Source of the DNA: Micavibrio sp.
GTDB lineage: Bacteria > Pseudomonadota > Alphaproteobacteria > Micavibrionales > Micavibrionaceae
Reading direction: 5' to 3'
Assembly (NCBI GenBank): GCA_021604545.1
Contig: BQJE01000002.1
Span: 248,001-312,000 of the forward strand
Length of the DNA stretch: 64,000 bases
Shown here: positions 1 through 8,243 of the stretch, piece by piece
Numbering within the stretch: position 1 is the stretch's first letter
Layout of the letters: every line of letters starts with the position of its first letter
Notes under the pieces: model-generated
The model's database searches: none
Seen by the model: the letters and a program-made list of their open reading frames with translations, nothing else
What the model was told of the DNA's origin: nothing
Made by a program: the position numbers and the translations under genes

Positions 1-443
1 GGCCGGCCGTGATCACGCAGGGTTTCAAAGGAAAAGATCACGTCATCTGCTGTGATCGGACTACCATCATGAAAACGTGCATCGGTGTTTAAATCTATGG
101 TGATGGAAGAGCGATCTTCGGGGACAACGGCTTTTTTGGCAATTAGAGGGTACATTGTGAAGGGTTCATCCCAGACGCGGGCCATGAGCCGATCATAGAC
201 AAGATTCAGGCCAGCCGCGGCTTTGCCCTTAATGGAATAAGGGTTGAGCGTGTCAAAAGTGCCGATTTCCGACATGCGTAGTGTGCCGCCCTTGGGGGCG
301 TCCGGGTTGGTGTAATCGAGATGGGTGGCCTCTGTGTCATATTTGGGCTTGCCATGCATGGCCAGGCCCGTGTAATCAGCAGCATGCAGGGGCGTGGCCC
401 AAAGAAAGAAGACGGTAAGAAAAACCGGGATATAATAGATCAT
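1..443 (-). CDS. ABC transporter substrate-binding protein, family 5 (YejA-like), N-terminal part
   Basis: The complement encodes the first 147 residues of a periplasmic solute-binding protein and runs off the window edge. A signal peptide (about residues 1–21, a hydrophobic run ending in LHAA) is followed by the peptide/nickel-binding family features DAPKGG (about residue 46), TFDTLNPY (about 60) and ARFHDGSPITADDV near residue 130. Family members deliver oligopeptides to an ABC importer in the inner membrane. MHGKPKY after the signal peptide and the DAPKGGTLR block resemble YejA. The ATG shares a CATG tetranucleotide with the ATG of the divergent macro-domain gene, so no spacer separates the two genes. 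No clear Shine-Dalgarno sequence was seen. Confidence 0.85.
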   Translation of the reverse strand, partial: MIYYIPVFLTVFFLWATPLHAADYTGLAMHGKPKYDTEATHLDYTNPDAPKGGTLRMSEIGTFDTLNPYSIKGKAAAGLNLVYDRLMARVWDEPFTMYPLIAKKAVVPEDRSSITIDLNTDARFHDGSPITADDVIFSFETLRDHGR

Positions 444-1011
444 GGATATAGTGATAACAGAGCAGAACCGGCGTTCCAACCCTCTTTCGGGCCGTATAAA
501 ACTTGTGCAGGGGAATATTGCGCAGCAGGACGTTGATGCCATTATATCTCTGATTCCACAAAATCTGGAATATCGTGGCCAAGTGAATAATGAGTTGCTG
601 AAGGATGCTGGAGAGCAACTCGACGAGTTTATTCTGGAGAATATTTATAAGCCCCGGGTGGGAGATGTTTATGCGGTGCCAGGTTTTGGCTTGCCTTGTG
701 AGCATGTCCTGTTTGGTATCACACCGGATTGGCGAAATGATTTTGATCGTGAGGATGGGCACCTCCTTAAGGTGCTGCGCAAAACTTTAGAGTTGGCACG
801 GGGGATGGGGTTGACAAGAATTGCCCTGCCGCCGCTGGCGTCTGGAAAGAATGGTTTCCCCAAGCAACGTGCGGCACGTTTGATTGTTCAGGCCATCGAA
901 AATCGTCTGGATGAAGATTTTGATGAAATCCGCATTGTTTGTGTTGCCGACCGAACGCTTAGAGTTTTTGAGGAGCGGTTACAGGCTGTGGGCTGGACTG
1001 GGATGGTTTAA
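442..1011 (+). CDS. Divergent macro-domain (ADP-ribose-binding fold) protein
   Basis: This 189-residue protein has the opening of a macro domain: RIKLVQGNIAQQDVDAII at about residues 18–36, then a helical segment, a central VLFGITPDW strand, and a conserved-looking ARGMGLTRIALPPLASGKNGFP region at about 113–136. Macro domains bind or hydrolyse ADP-ribose and related nucleotides. The signature NAAN loop after the second strand is replaced by SLIPQN, and the glycine-rich GGGV loop by YRGQVNN, so catalytic activity is doubtful. The start codon overlaps the start of the divergent transporter gene. The stop overlaps the stop of the convergent kinase gene by four bases. Confidence 0.75.
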   Translation: MDIVITEQNRRSNPLSGRIKLVQGNIAQQDVDAIISLIPQNLEYRGQVNNELLKDAGEQLDEFILENIYKPRVGDVYAVPGFGLPCEHVLFGITPDWRNDFDREDGHLLKVLRKTLELARGMGLTRIALPPLASGKNGFPKQRAARLIVQAIENRLDEDFDEIRIVCVADRTLRVFEERLQAVGWTGMV

Positions 1012-2009
1012 GCTGCCTTCTGTAGCAAATCCGCCAATTTTACTTCCGGTCGTGGCCCAATATGGCTGATAACCTCCGCCGCCGCGAGTGCGCCCAGCTT
1101 TGCGCATTTCTCCAGATCCATACTCTCGGTAAAGCCATAAAGGAAACCAGCAGCGAATTGATCACCGGCACCGGTGGTGTCGACAATTTTATCGACAGGT
1201 TCTGCAGCAACAGAAATTTCTTTGCCATCTGAAACAATAACAGCTCCTTTTTCACCGCGTGTTAGGACGGCGATTTCGACATTTTTGCTGACCGCGTTTT
1301 TGGCGTCATCAAAGTTATCCTGCATGAACAGAGATTTGATTTCATCTTCATTGGCAAAGAGAATATCGACATGGTTTTCAACAAGGCCCAAAAAGTCATG
1401 GCGGTGACGGTCAACACAGAACGGGTCTGATAGGGTGAGTGCAACACGGTGTCCGGCATTGTGGGCAGCCATGGCAGCAGTGACAAAAGCCTGTTTAGCC
1501 TGTTCACGGTCAAAGAGATAACCTTCTAAATAGGTGATCTGAGCAGAGGCAATCAGGTTAGGGTCAATATCGTCCGGGCTGAGTTCGGAGCTGGCACCGA
1601 GAAACGTGTTCATGGTACGGTCAGCGTCCGGCGTGACCAGAATGAGGCAGCGTCCTGTCGCAGAGCCCATAGCCAGAGGCTGGGTATCAAATTGTAGGCC
1701 GAGGGAACGAATGTCGTGTTGAAAAACTTCACCGAGTTGATCTTCGGCAACTTTAGCAATCAACGCGCCCTTGCCACCAAAGGAAGCAAAGCCAGCCATG
1801 GTGTTGCCAGCTGAACCGCCGGAGGTTTCAACGCCAGGACCCATAAGGCTGTATAACTCAACAGCACGGGCTTCATCGATCAGGGTCATTGCCCCTTTTT
1901 CCATACCGTGTGTTTCTTTTTGTTCGGTAATGAACTCCTCGGTCGAGTGCGAGATCACGTCAACGAGGGCATTTCCAAGGGCTATGACGCCTAGCGTGGG
2001 TTCTGACAT
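1008..2009 (-). CDS. PfkB-family nucleoside/sugar kinase (adenosine kinase-like)
   Basis: A 333-residue PfkB-family kinase. The N-terminal GNALVDV, the ETSGGSAGNTMAGFASFGG substrate-lid region (about residues 61–80) and the C-terminal DTTGAGDQFAAGFLYG motif (about 278–293, with the catalytic aspartate) are intact. Length and the Gly-Asn-rich first motif fit the adenosine kinase/ribokinase branch, which phosphorylates a sugar hydroxyl using ATP. AAGGA lies nine bases before the ATG. A TetR-type regulator starts divergently only 31 bases away, so shared regulation is plausible. The substrate cannot be settled by eye; inosine-guanosine or fructose kinase are alternatives. Confidence 0.85.
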   Translation of the reverse strand: MSEPTLGVIALGNALVDVISHSTEEFITEQKETHGMEKGAMTLIDEARAVELYSLMGPGVETSGGSAGNTMAGFASFGGKGALIAKVAEDQLGEVFQHDIRSLGLQFDTQPLAMGSATGRCLILVTPDADRTMNTFLGASSELSPDDIDPNLIASAQITYLEGYLFDREQAKQAFVTAAMAAHNAGHRVALTLSDPFCVDRHRHDFLGLVENHVDILFANEDEIKSLFMQDNFDDAKNAVSKNVEIAVLTRGEKGAVIVSDGKEISVAAEPVDKIVDTTGAGDQFAAGFLYGFTESMDLEKCAKLGALAAAEVISHIGPRPEVKLADLLQKAA

Positions 2010-2040
2010 ATTGATTATTCCTTGTTTGATTCGAAAGACT

Positions 2041-2640
2041 ATGTTTTATCCTTACAGAATTATGACGTCAAAAGCTAAGAAAAATGTGAAGGAAGAAGTT
2101 GTTCAGGCTGCCCTTGCGCTTGCAGTAGAGCGAGGCTGGGCGCAGGCATCTTTGCGTGATGTGAGTGAGCGTGCTGGCTTAAGTCTGGGAGAGCTCCATG
2201 AACATTTCGATGATAAGAGCGATATTTTGGTGGCATTAGGACGCATGATTGATCGGCAGGTTCTGGAGAATATTGGTGAAGGCGAGGAGGGGGCATCAAA
2301 GCGTGATCGGCTGTTTGATGTACTGATGGAACGCTACGAGGTTTTAAACAATTATCGTGACGGCGTTAGCGCGGTTCTGGATTCTTTCTTGTGTGATCCG
2401 AAGCAGGCCGTGATTTCTCTGCCGCATCTGGCGCGGTCAATGAGCTGGATGCTGGAAGCGGCAGGCATGGAGACTGGCGGTATAAAAGGGGCGGTGAAAG
2501 TGGCCGGACTCACCGGTGTTTATCTGAAGGTGCTCAAGACCTGGAAAGATGATGATAGCGCTGATCTTTCTAAAACCATGGCAGCGCTTGATAAAACTCT
2601 GAACAGAGTAGATAGCCTTGCCGGGATATGCGGTTTTTAA
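2041..2640 (+). CDS. TetR/AcrR-family transcriptional regulator
   Basis: About 199 residues. The N-terminal helix-turn-helix (roughly residues 13–58) has the TetR layout: VVQAALALAVERGW, then SLRDVSERAGLSLGELHEHFDDKSDIL, where tyrosine in the usual YYHF segment is replaced by histidine/glutamate. The C-terminal ligand-binding half is divergent. The reading frame is open far upstream into the kinase gene, so the start is uncertain. ATG at 2041 is preceded by weak GAAAG, and ATG at 2062 removes seven residues. The tight divergent arrangement suggests autoregulation and control of the adjacent PfkB kinase, which is inference. Its stop overlaps the next convergent gene by four bases. Confidence 0.85.
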   Translation: MFYPYRIMTSKAKKNVKEEVVQAALALAVERGWAQASLRDVSERAGLSLGELHEHFDDKSDILVALGRMIDRQVLENIGEGEEGASKRDRLFDVLMERYEVLNNYRDGVSAVLDSFLCDPKQAVISLPHLARSMSWMLEAAGMETGGIKGAVKVAGLTGVYLKVLKTWKDDDSADLSKTMAALDKTLNRVDSLAGICGF

Positions 2641-3572
2641 AGGTCGTGCTGCTGCGGGTTATCAATGTCATTAATACGTTTATCGATATCGTCCAGCGTT
2701 GGAAAGGCGCTTTGTACACCTTTTTTTGTGCAGGTGAGAGACGCTGCAATTGAAGCGCGTTTCATGGCGCGGGGTAAAGGCAAACCCGCCTGAATACAAG
2801 CAGCTAGAGTGCCGGAATAGGAATCTTCCGCACCCGAATGGTCGATCATATTTTCTATAGGTAGAGCCTCTACAGACCAGCCAGTACCATCTTTGGTGAC
2901 AGCCATGCCACCACGGTCGCCGATGGTGATGATGCAGTTTAAGCCACCTTGTTTTGATAAGCCTTGTGCCATTTTTAAAGCGTTATCTTCAACGTTCAAC
3001 CCTAGTTTTTTTGCAAGCTGGTGGGCTTGCTCTTGATTAACTACAAGGTAATCAAGATGGTCCAATGCTTTTTGTGTGAGGTCAATAGCGGGTGCTAAAT
3101 TCATCATTGTTTGAGCACCGGTATGTTTGGCTTTTTCAAGAACAGCTGCGTTTTGTTCAGGGTCAATATCTGTTTGCAGCAAAACTAAGACTTTGTCGTT
3201 CAAAATTTCTTCGGGTATCTGGTCAGCCGATAATTCAGTGTTGGCACCGGTCGCTATAACGGTATGACTTAATCCATGCGTATCTCTGATGGTTGTTGTT
3301 GTGCCGGTGGGATTTGATCCGTGTGCAACGCCGGAGACAGTAATTCCTTCATCATGGAGTTTGTCGATAATTTCTGATCCGGTTGAATCTTCCCCTGCTT
3401 TGGCAACGAGTGTGACTTTGGCTCCCGAGCGAGCAGCGGCTAGCGCCTGATTGGCACCTCTGCCACCCGGTTCCATGGTGTACTGCAGGGCAGAAACAGT
3501 TTCGTTGTTGCCTGGTAGGGCTTCAACATCAAGGTTTAGATCAATCGAAATAAAGCCAAATACAATAAGCAT
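2637..3572 (-). CDS. Ribokinase-like PfkB carbohydrate kinase with altered anion-hole motif
   Basis: A 311-residue PfkB-family protein. Residues 1–15 give the first strand (VFGFISIDLN), MEPGGRGANQALAAARSG lies at about 33–50, and NCIITIGDRGG at about 214–224. At about 243–251 the usual DTTGAGD reads DHSGAED: the catalytic aspartate is kept but the anion-hole glycine is glutamate. The family phosphorylates sugars such as ribose. The protein is only about 30% like the other PfkB kinase nearby by eye, so it is not a recent duplicate. It is transcribed away from hemA, with 129 bases between the starts. Confidence 0.8.
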   Translation of the reverse strand: MLIVFGFISIDLNLDVEALPGNNETVSALQYTMEPGGRGANQALAAARSGAKVTLVAKAGEDSTGSEIIDKLHDEGITVSGVAHGSNPTGTTTTIRDTHGLSHTVIATGANTELSADQIPEEILNDKVLVLLQTDIDPEQNAAVLEKAKHTGAQTMMNLAPAIDLTQKALDHLDYLVVNQEQAHQLAKKLGLNVEDNALKMAQGLSKQGGLNCIITIGDRGGMAVTKDGTGWSVEALPIENMIDHSGAEDSYSGTLAACIQAGLPLPRAMKRASIAASLTCTKKGVQSAFPTLDDIDKRINDIDNPQQHDL

Positions 3573-3701
3573 GCAGACAAGTGTAACCCTATTTGCTAGT
3601 GGTTAGCATGAGATATATCCTCTGATATACACTGATTTGTAAGAAAAAAGTAGATATATATGGCTTCTCTTTAGTATATATTGTCCCAACAGGAAGTTTG
3701 C

Positions 3702-4925
3702 ATGGCAATAAATTATACAGAACATTTTGAAACCCGCCTTCGGGGTATCAAGGAAGAAGGCCGTTATCGCGTTTTTGCAACTCTGGAGCGGATTGCAGGG
3801 CGGTTTCCACGAGCGATTTACCATGCGCCTGATGGTAGTAAAAAAGAGGTTACGATCTGGTGCAGCAATGATTATCTCGGTATGGGGCAGCATCCAAAAG
3901 TTTTACAGGCCGCGCATGAGGCACTGGACAATTCCGGGGCTGGCGCCGGCGGGACTCGCAATATTTCAGGCACTACGCGTTATCATGTCGAGTTGGAAGA
4001 CTCTCTGGCTGATTTACATCAAAAAGAATCGGCGCTGGTTTTTTCCTCTGGTTATGTTGCCAATGAAGGGGCGTTGAGCGTTCTTGGAAAATTGTTACCA
4101 GATTGCGTTATTCTTTCAGATTCTCTTAATCATGCCTCGATGATTCACGGCATTAAGGACAGCAAGCAGGAAAAGATGATTTACCGGCATAACGACGTTG
4201 AACATCTGGAAGACCTGCTAAAATCCATTGATTCAAAGCGGCCAAAAATAATCGCCTTTGAATCTGTCTATTCAATGGAAGGTGATATAGCGCCAGTAAA
4301 GGAAATTTGTGACCTTGCGGATAAATATAATGCGCTGACTTATCTGGATGAGGTTCATGGCGTTGGTTTGTATGGGCAGCGGGGCGGCGGCGTTGCAGAG
4401 GAATGTGGTCAGCTTGATCGCGTTGATGTGATTGAGGGGACGTTTGGTAAAGCTTACGGTTGTATGGGTGGGTTTATTACCGGTGATGAATCTATCGTTG
4501 ATGCGGTGCGAAGTTTTGCAGCGAGTTTTATTTTCACAACATCCTTGCCGCCATCTGTATTGGCCGCGGCGAAGGCTTCGGTAGAGCATTTGAAAGTGTC
4601 AGATATTGAGCGTCAAAAAATGCGTAAAAATGTGAAGCAGTTTAAGTCACGCCTGACGGATTCTGGTTTGCCGTTCATGCAAGGGGAAAGCCACATTGTG
4701 CCACTGGTGGTGGGCGAGCCTAATTGTTGTAGGGAAGTTTCCGATATTTTGATGCGCGATTACGATATTTATGTGCAGCCGATTAACTATCCGACAGTAC
4801 CCAAGGGGACGGAACGTTTGCGCCTCACAGCGTCGGCGGCGCATAGTGTTGAGGATGTCAATCACATGGCCGATGTACTGCAGGATCTGTGGCAAAGCCA
4901 CCACGCGCTGAGAGCCGTGGCGTAA
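3702..4925 (+). CDS. hemA: 5-aminolevulinate synthase
   Basis: A 407-residue PLP enzyme that condenses glycine with succinyl-CoA to 5-aminolevulinate, the first step of tetrapyrrole synthesis by the alphaproteobacterial C4 pathway. Visible motifs are WCSNDYLGMGQHP, GAGAGGTRNISGT, LNHASMIHGI, LDEVHGVGLYG and the Schiff-base lysine in GTFGKAYG at about residue 250. ATG at 3702 is chosen because AGGAAG precedes it by seven bases; a TTG 21 bases upstream in frame has no such site. The 129-base upstream region is strongly AT-rich with repeated GATATA/TATATA elements. C-terminal motifs separate it from the related KBL and BioF enzymes, although the call rests on the strong ALAS-like core. Confidence 0.95.
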   Translation: MAINYTEHFETRLRGIKEEGRYRVFATLERIAGRFPRAIYHAPDGSKKEVTIWCSNDYLGMGQHPKVLQAAHEALDNSGAGAGGTRNISGTTRYHVELEDSLADLHQKESALVFSSGYVANEGALSVLGKLLPDCVILSDSLNHASMIHGIKDSKQEKMIYRHNDVEHLEDLLKSIDSKRPKIIAFESVYSMEGDIAPVKEICDLADKYNALTYLDEVHGVGLYGQRGGGVAEECGQLDRVDVIEGTFGKAYGCMGGFITGDESIVDAVRSFAASFIFTTSLPPSVLAAAKASVEHLKVSDIERQKMRKNVKQFKSRLTDSGLPFMQGESHIVPLVVGEPNCCREVSDILMRDYDIYVQPINYPTVPKGTERLRLTASAAHSVEDVNHMADVLQDLWQSHHALRAVA

Positions 4926-4945
4926 ACAATCAAATTTCAGGAAAA

Positions 4946-5122
4946 TTAAGCGGAAAGATTAACGTTGGTGCCGCGTGACTGTGAGACCGGGGCACTACGG
5001 GAAGCTTCTTCTATGATCTGGACAAGCGCTTGCTGGGCATCATGAGTCTGTTTGATAACAGACAGCGCGACATTCTGCCGTAAAATCCCTTGTTCTGCTG
5101 CTATGCTTGCCGGTACGTCCAT
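4946..5122 (-). CDS. YjfB-family putative motility protein (58 aa)
   Basis: A short gene starting MDVPASIAAEQGILRQNVAL and ending GTNVNLSA. The MDV start, the leading Ala/Ser helix, the QNVALSVIKQTHDAQQAL core and the NVNLSA tail match the layout of YjfB-type proteins, annotated as putative motility proteins although their role is unproven. AAGGA lies ten bases upstream of ATG, and a consensus TATAAT lies about 27 bases upstream, giving a very short leader. It converges with hemA across 20 bases. No flagellar genes are visible nearby. Confidence 0.72.
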   Translation of the reverse strand: MDVPASIAAEQGILRQNVALSVIKQTHDAQQALVQIIEEASRSAPVSQSRGTNVNLSA

Positions 5123-5148
5123 AATTCAAGAATCCTTCTCTACCTCCC

Positions 5149-5178
5149 ATTATACCACTTTTTGTTAAGAATTGTTAA
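5149..5178 (-). promoter_or_regulatory. Promoter of the YjfB gene with two TTAA half-sites
   Basis: On the complement, TATAAT (5154–5149) follows TAACAA in the −35 position at 17 bases. Two TTAA half-sites lie at 5175–5178 and 5165–5168, separated by six bases and reading TTAACAATTCTTAAC. CtrA boxes have seven bases between half-sites, so this is one base short of the consensus; a CtrA link is only suggestive. Confidence 0.55.
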
Positions 5179-5297
5179 AAAAACCAAGGTAAATCCCAAG
5201 TTTTTTCTCTTTTCATCAGTAAATTGAAGGTTTTACGTTTTAAATTTACGGGAGCGCATGCATTCAAAATTTTGGAACTTGTGGTATTGGCTTTGTT

Positions 5298-5795
5298 TTA
5301 AGCCTTTTTATGCTTTTTGAAGTAGCGTTTGCAGGCTTTATCCAGCTCTTTAACGAGCGCGTAGCCTTCTCCGCCACCATCACCTTTGAGCTGGTGCAAT
5401 ATGATGAGCTCTAGTGTTTTTTCATGAGCTGCAAGCACTTCAATAGCATCTTTGTTAAGGCCTTCAATGCCCTCAAGGAATTGAAGGCATATATCAGCAA
5501 CATCGGTTAGCAGTTGATAGCGGAACATACCGCCATTGGCTTTAAGCTGCATAATAGGGCGAACGAGTTTTTCTTTATTTATTTCACCTTTGGCGGTGCG
5601 CGCTTTTTTTATGTAGCTTGAAAATTCTTTTAAAAACTGCTGTGCGATTGGGGCAAAGTCCAGGTCCGTATTTTCAATATATTCCTGGCTTTGGTCGAGT
5701 AGAGATTCGTCTATACCACCCACACCAACCTTCTGTTTTAGGATGTTGGGAGGCTTGATAAAGCGTGCTGTAGCCGATGGTGGGTTGGTGCTCAT
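5298..5795 (-). CDS. Helical protein of unknown function, downstream of a response regulator
   Basis: A 165-residue soluble, probably all-helical protein that I do not recognise. The first 40 residues are low in order-promoting residues (proline-rich PPSATARFIKPPN). Residues about 45–150 form amphipathic helices, including a QLLTDVADICLQFLEG segment and a LAAHEKTLELIILHQL segment. The C terminus is lysine-rich. It is 27 bases downstream of a CheY-like receiver gene on the same strand, so the two probably form an operon and may act together. A histidine-phosphotransfer role is conceivable (the AAHEK histidine) but unproven. Confidence 0.7.
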   Translation of the reverse strand: MSTNPPSATARFIKPPNILKQKVGVGGIDESLLDQSQEYIENTDLDFAPIAQQFLKEFSSYIKKARTAKGEINKEKLVRPIMQLKANGGMFRYQLLTDVADICLQFLEGIEGLNKDAIEVLAAHEKTLELIILHQLKGDGGGEGYALVKELDKACKRYFKKHKKA

Positions 5796-5822
5796 CCTTA
5801 ATTCATTCCTGCATACTCAAAG

Positions 5823-6398
5823 TTAAACATTTTTGGCCTCTTCGCGCAGTTTACGCAAAACATCAACGGCTAGTTTTTGTTCCTGTGTTTTTGGTTCCAC
5901 CTTTTTCTTTTCATCATTCCCACGGCGGCGCGCTCCCGTATAGTCTTTGCCTCTTTTGCGGCGGCGGTCAGGCCCAAAAAACTCTCCGGCTTCGACAAAC
6001 TGTCTGGGTTTTTCAATGATCTGGACAACGCGGTTGTATAGATCACGAGATGAAAAGGGTTTAACCAAAAATTCCGTTATGCCTTTGTCGCGCGCGCTTT
6101 CAACGCGCAGGCGTGAGCTGAATCCGGTCATCATGATAATAGGGACATAGGGGTTGGGTACCAGAGGGTCGCGGCGGACTTTTTTGGTAAACTCCAGCCC
6201 GTCCATCGGTTCCATCATCCAGTCAGTAATAACGAGGTCCGGGTCTTCCTTGCAGAGAATTTCAAAGGCTTCTTCTCCGTTGGAGGCCGTAAAGACATGC
6301 TTGAATCCAAAAATATTGAGGATAGATTTACAAAGCGTCAACATGGGAGCCATGTCATCTACAATGAGGATGCGGGCGGTATCAAGTTTGTAAGCCAT
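5823..6398 (-). CDS. Response regulator (receiver domain plus basic tail)
   Basis: About 191 residues. Residues 1–125 are a CheY-like receiver: acidic pair in ILIVDDMAP, phospho-acceptor aspartate in LVITDWMM, conserved Thr in IIMMTGFSS and Lys in FLVKPFSS. After the receiver comes no DNA-binding or enzymatic domain, only about 65 charged residues rich in Arg/Lys/Glu (GPDRRRKRGKDYTGARRRG). Single-domain regulators act by protein contact. ATG at 6398 is preferred over an in-frame TTG twelve bases upstream. The upstream region has a GGTAT/ATACC inverted repeat (6428–6445). The unknown helical gene follows on the same strand. Confidence 0.9.
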   Translation of the reverse strand: MAYKLDTARILIVDDMAPMLTLCKSILNIFGFKHVFTASNGEEAFEILCKEDPDLVITDWMMEPMDGLEFTKKVRRDPLVPNPYVPIIMMTGFSSRLRVESARDKGITEFLVKPFSSRDLYNRVVQIIEKPRQFVEAGEFFGPDRRRKRGKDYTGARRRGNDEKKKVEPKTQEQKLAVDVLRKLREEAKNV

Positions 6399-6522
6399 AA
6401 GAAATACCAAAAAAAGCTTTAATGGTCGGTATCATTTGCAATACCCTATTCTTAAGGTTGTCATGATTTCTTTATCGGGACAACGGTAAAGTTACATAAT
6501 CAATGCAAAAAGGAACAGTTTT

Positions 6523-8160
6523 GTGGCCCATGGCGGAAAAATTCTTGTGGAATCTTTGAATGCGCATGGCGTGCGGCGCGTTTCATGCGTGGCTGGAGAA
6601 AGTTATTTGCCGGTTCTGGATGCCTTGCTCGATTACCCGGATATTGAGGTGATTACCTGCCGTCAGGAATCGGGTGCGTCTTTTATGGCCGATGGCTGGG
6701 GAAATTTGAACGATGGCGCGCCGGGCGTTGCTTTTGTAACAAGGGGGCCGGGGGCGTGTAATGCGTCGATTGGTTTGCACACGGCGATGCAGGCTTCGAC
6801 GCCGGTTATTCTTTTTGTCGGGTTGATTAATACGAAAGATCGTGGCCGTGAGGCGTTTCAGGAGTTTGATCTGGAGCAGATGTTTGGTTCTTTATCAAAG
6901 TGGGCGGCGGTAATTGATAAGGCCGAAGATATTCCTGAAATGGTTGCCAAAGCTTTTCATGTGGCTGGTTCAGGCCGACCGGGGCCGGTGGTGCTTGGCT
7001 TGCCTGAGGATATTTTGTTTCCTGATGTGAGTGGTGTTCAGCAAGTCACTCCTCTGGAAGTTTCAGAAATTGCGCCGAAGGCGGATGATGTGGCGGCTAT
7101 ACAGGAAGCGCTGCAGGGGGCTGAAAAGCCGATCGTTCTGGTTGGCGGCAGTCTGTGGGGTGATGAAGATTGCCGTGCGCTAGAAAATTTGGCGAAGAAT
7201 TCAAATCTACCTGTGGTGACGTCGTTCCGGCGGCAGGATATTTTCAATCATAAACATGAATGTTATGGCGGTGAGCTGGGAACGGGGCCAAATCCAAAAC
7301 TTGTAGAACGCATGGGGCAGGCCGATCTTGTTTTGATCCTGAATGCGCGGGTGAACGAAATTACAACGCAGAGCTATGCGATCGTGCAGGGCGGGGACCA
7401 GAAGATTGTTCATGTGCATCCTTCATCTAGCGTGTTTGGTAAAGGCTGCAAAGCTGACATAGAAATTGAATCGCAAATCGCGCCGATGGCGAAGGCGCTA
7501 GCAGATATGAAGATTGATGGCGGCAAGTGGGAGGTGTGGTGTCAGGAAGCGCGTCGTGATTATGAGGAATGGAGCGGTATAGATAAGACGCAGGAGCAGA
7601 ATTGGGATGGCGCTGATGTAACTCAAATTTTTGGTGAGCTACGGGAACTTTTGCCGGAAGATGCGATTATAACCGGTGATGCCGGTAATTTTAGCGGCTG
7701 GGTGCAGCGTTATCTGCATTATGGGAGGCCCGGGCGCTTGCTGGCACCGGTCAGCGGTGCGATGGGTTATGCTGTGCCGTCTGCTGTTGGCGCCGCGATT
7801 GCGCGGCCGGATAAAACGGTGGTCGGGTTTTGTGGTGATGGCGGCTTTATGATGACCGGGCAGGAATTGGCGACCGCCGCCCATCATGGAGCGAAACCGA
7901 TCATTCTGGTCTTTAATAATTCTGTGTTTGGCACGATCCGCATGCATCAGGAACGCGAATATCCCGGGCGCCATAGTGGCACAGATTTAACCAATCCAGA
8001 TTTTGTGAAGCTGGGCGAAAGTTATGGCGCTTTTGCTGCGCGCGTTGAAAAGGCTGCCGACTTTAAAAATGCGTGGGATGAAGCCCTAAAATCAGGCAAA
8101 GCAGCCTTGATTGAAATTGTCATGGACCCCCGCCAAAGCACAACCAGATCAGAGCCTTAA
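6523..8160 (+). CDS. Thiamine diphosphate-dependent enzyme, acetolactate synthase large-subunit-like
   Basis: A 545-residue ThDP enzyme. It has the Pyr domain with the catalytic glutamate region (TCRQESGASFMADGW, about 46–60), RGPGACNASIGLHTA (about 74–88), a central Rossmann-like domain, and a PP domain with GDGGFMMTGQELATA (about 433–447) followed by NN for Mg/ThDP binding. The family includes acetolactate synthase, oxalyl-CoA decarboxylase and others. No small regulatory subunit gene is adjacent, so a role in branched-chain amino-acid synthesis is not established. GTG is taken as start because AAGGA lies about nine bases upstream. A hairpin overlaps the stop codon. Confidence 0.9.
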   Translation: MAHGGKILVESLNAHGVRRVSCVAGESYLPVLDALLDYPDIEVITCRQESGASFMADGWGNLNDGAPGVAFVTRGPGACNASIGLHTAMQASTPVILFVGLINTKDRGREAFQEFDLEQMFGSLSKWAAVIDKAEDIPEMVAKAFHVAGSGRPGPVVLGLPEDILFPDVSGVQQVTPLEVSEIAPKADDVAAIQEALQGAEKPIVLVGGSLWGDEDCRALENLAKNSNLPVVTSFRRQDIFNHKHECYGGELGTGPNPKLVERMGQADLVLILNARVNEITTQSYAIVQGGDQKIVHVHPSSSVFGKGCKADIEIESQIAPMAKALADMKIDGGKWEVWCQEARRDYEEWSGIDKTQEQNWDGADVTQIFGELRELLPEDAIITGDAGNFSGWVQRYLHYGRPGRLLAPVSGAMGYAVPSAVGAAIARPDKTVVGFCGDGGFMMTGQELATAAHHGAKPIILVFNNSVFGTIRMHQEREYPGRHSGTDLTNPDFVKLGESYGAFAARVEKAADFKNAWDEALKSGKAALIEIVMDPRQSTTRSEP

Positions 8161-8176
8161 GTTTACATTTTAAGGC
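8154..8176 (+). terminator. Hairpin at the stop codon of the ThDP enzyme gene
   Basis: GCCTTAA (8154–8160) and TTAAGGC (8170–8176) form a perfect seven-base stem with a nine-base loop that includes the stop codon. There is no following T-tract, so termination is possible but not certain. Confidence 0.35.
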
Positions 8177-8243
8177 GATATAGACAGCGCCAGTTAAGAG
8201 TTGTACGGTGCTTTCGGGCCATAGTTGTCAGGAGAAAATGAAA

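Noticed and set aside
3573-3701. Specific promoter of hemA
   Set aside because: The region is rich in TATATA-like sequence, so several −10 candidates are possible and none has a well-placed −35.
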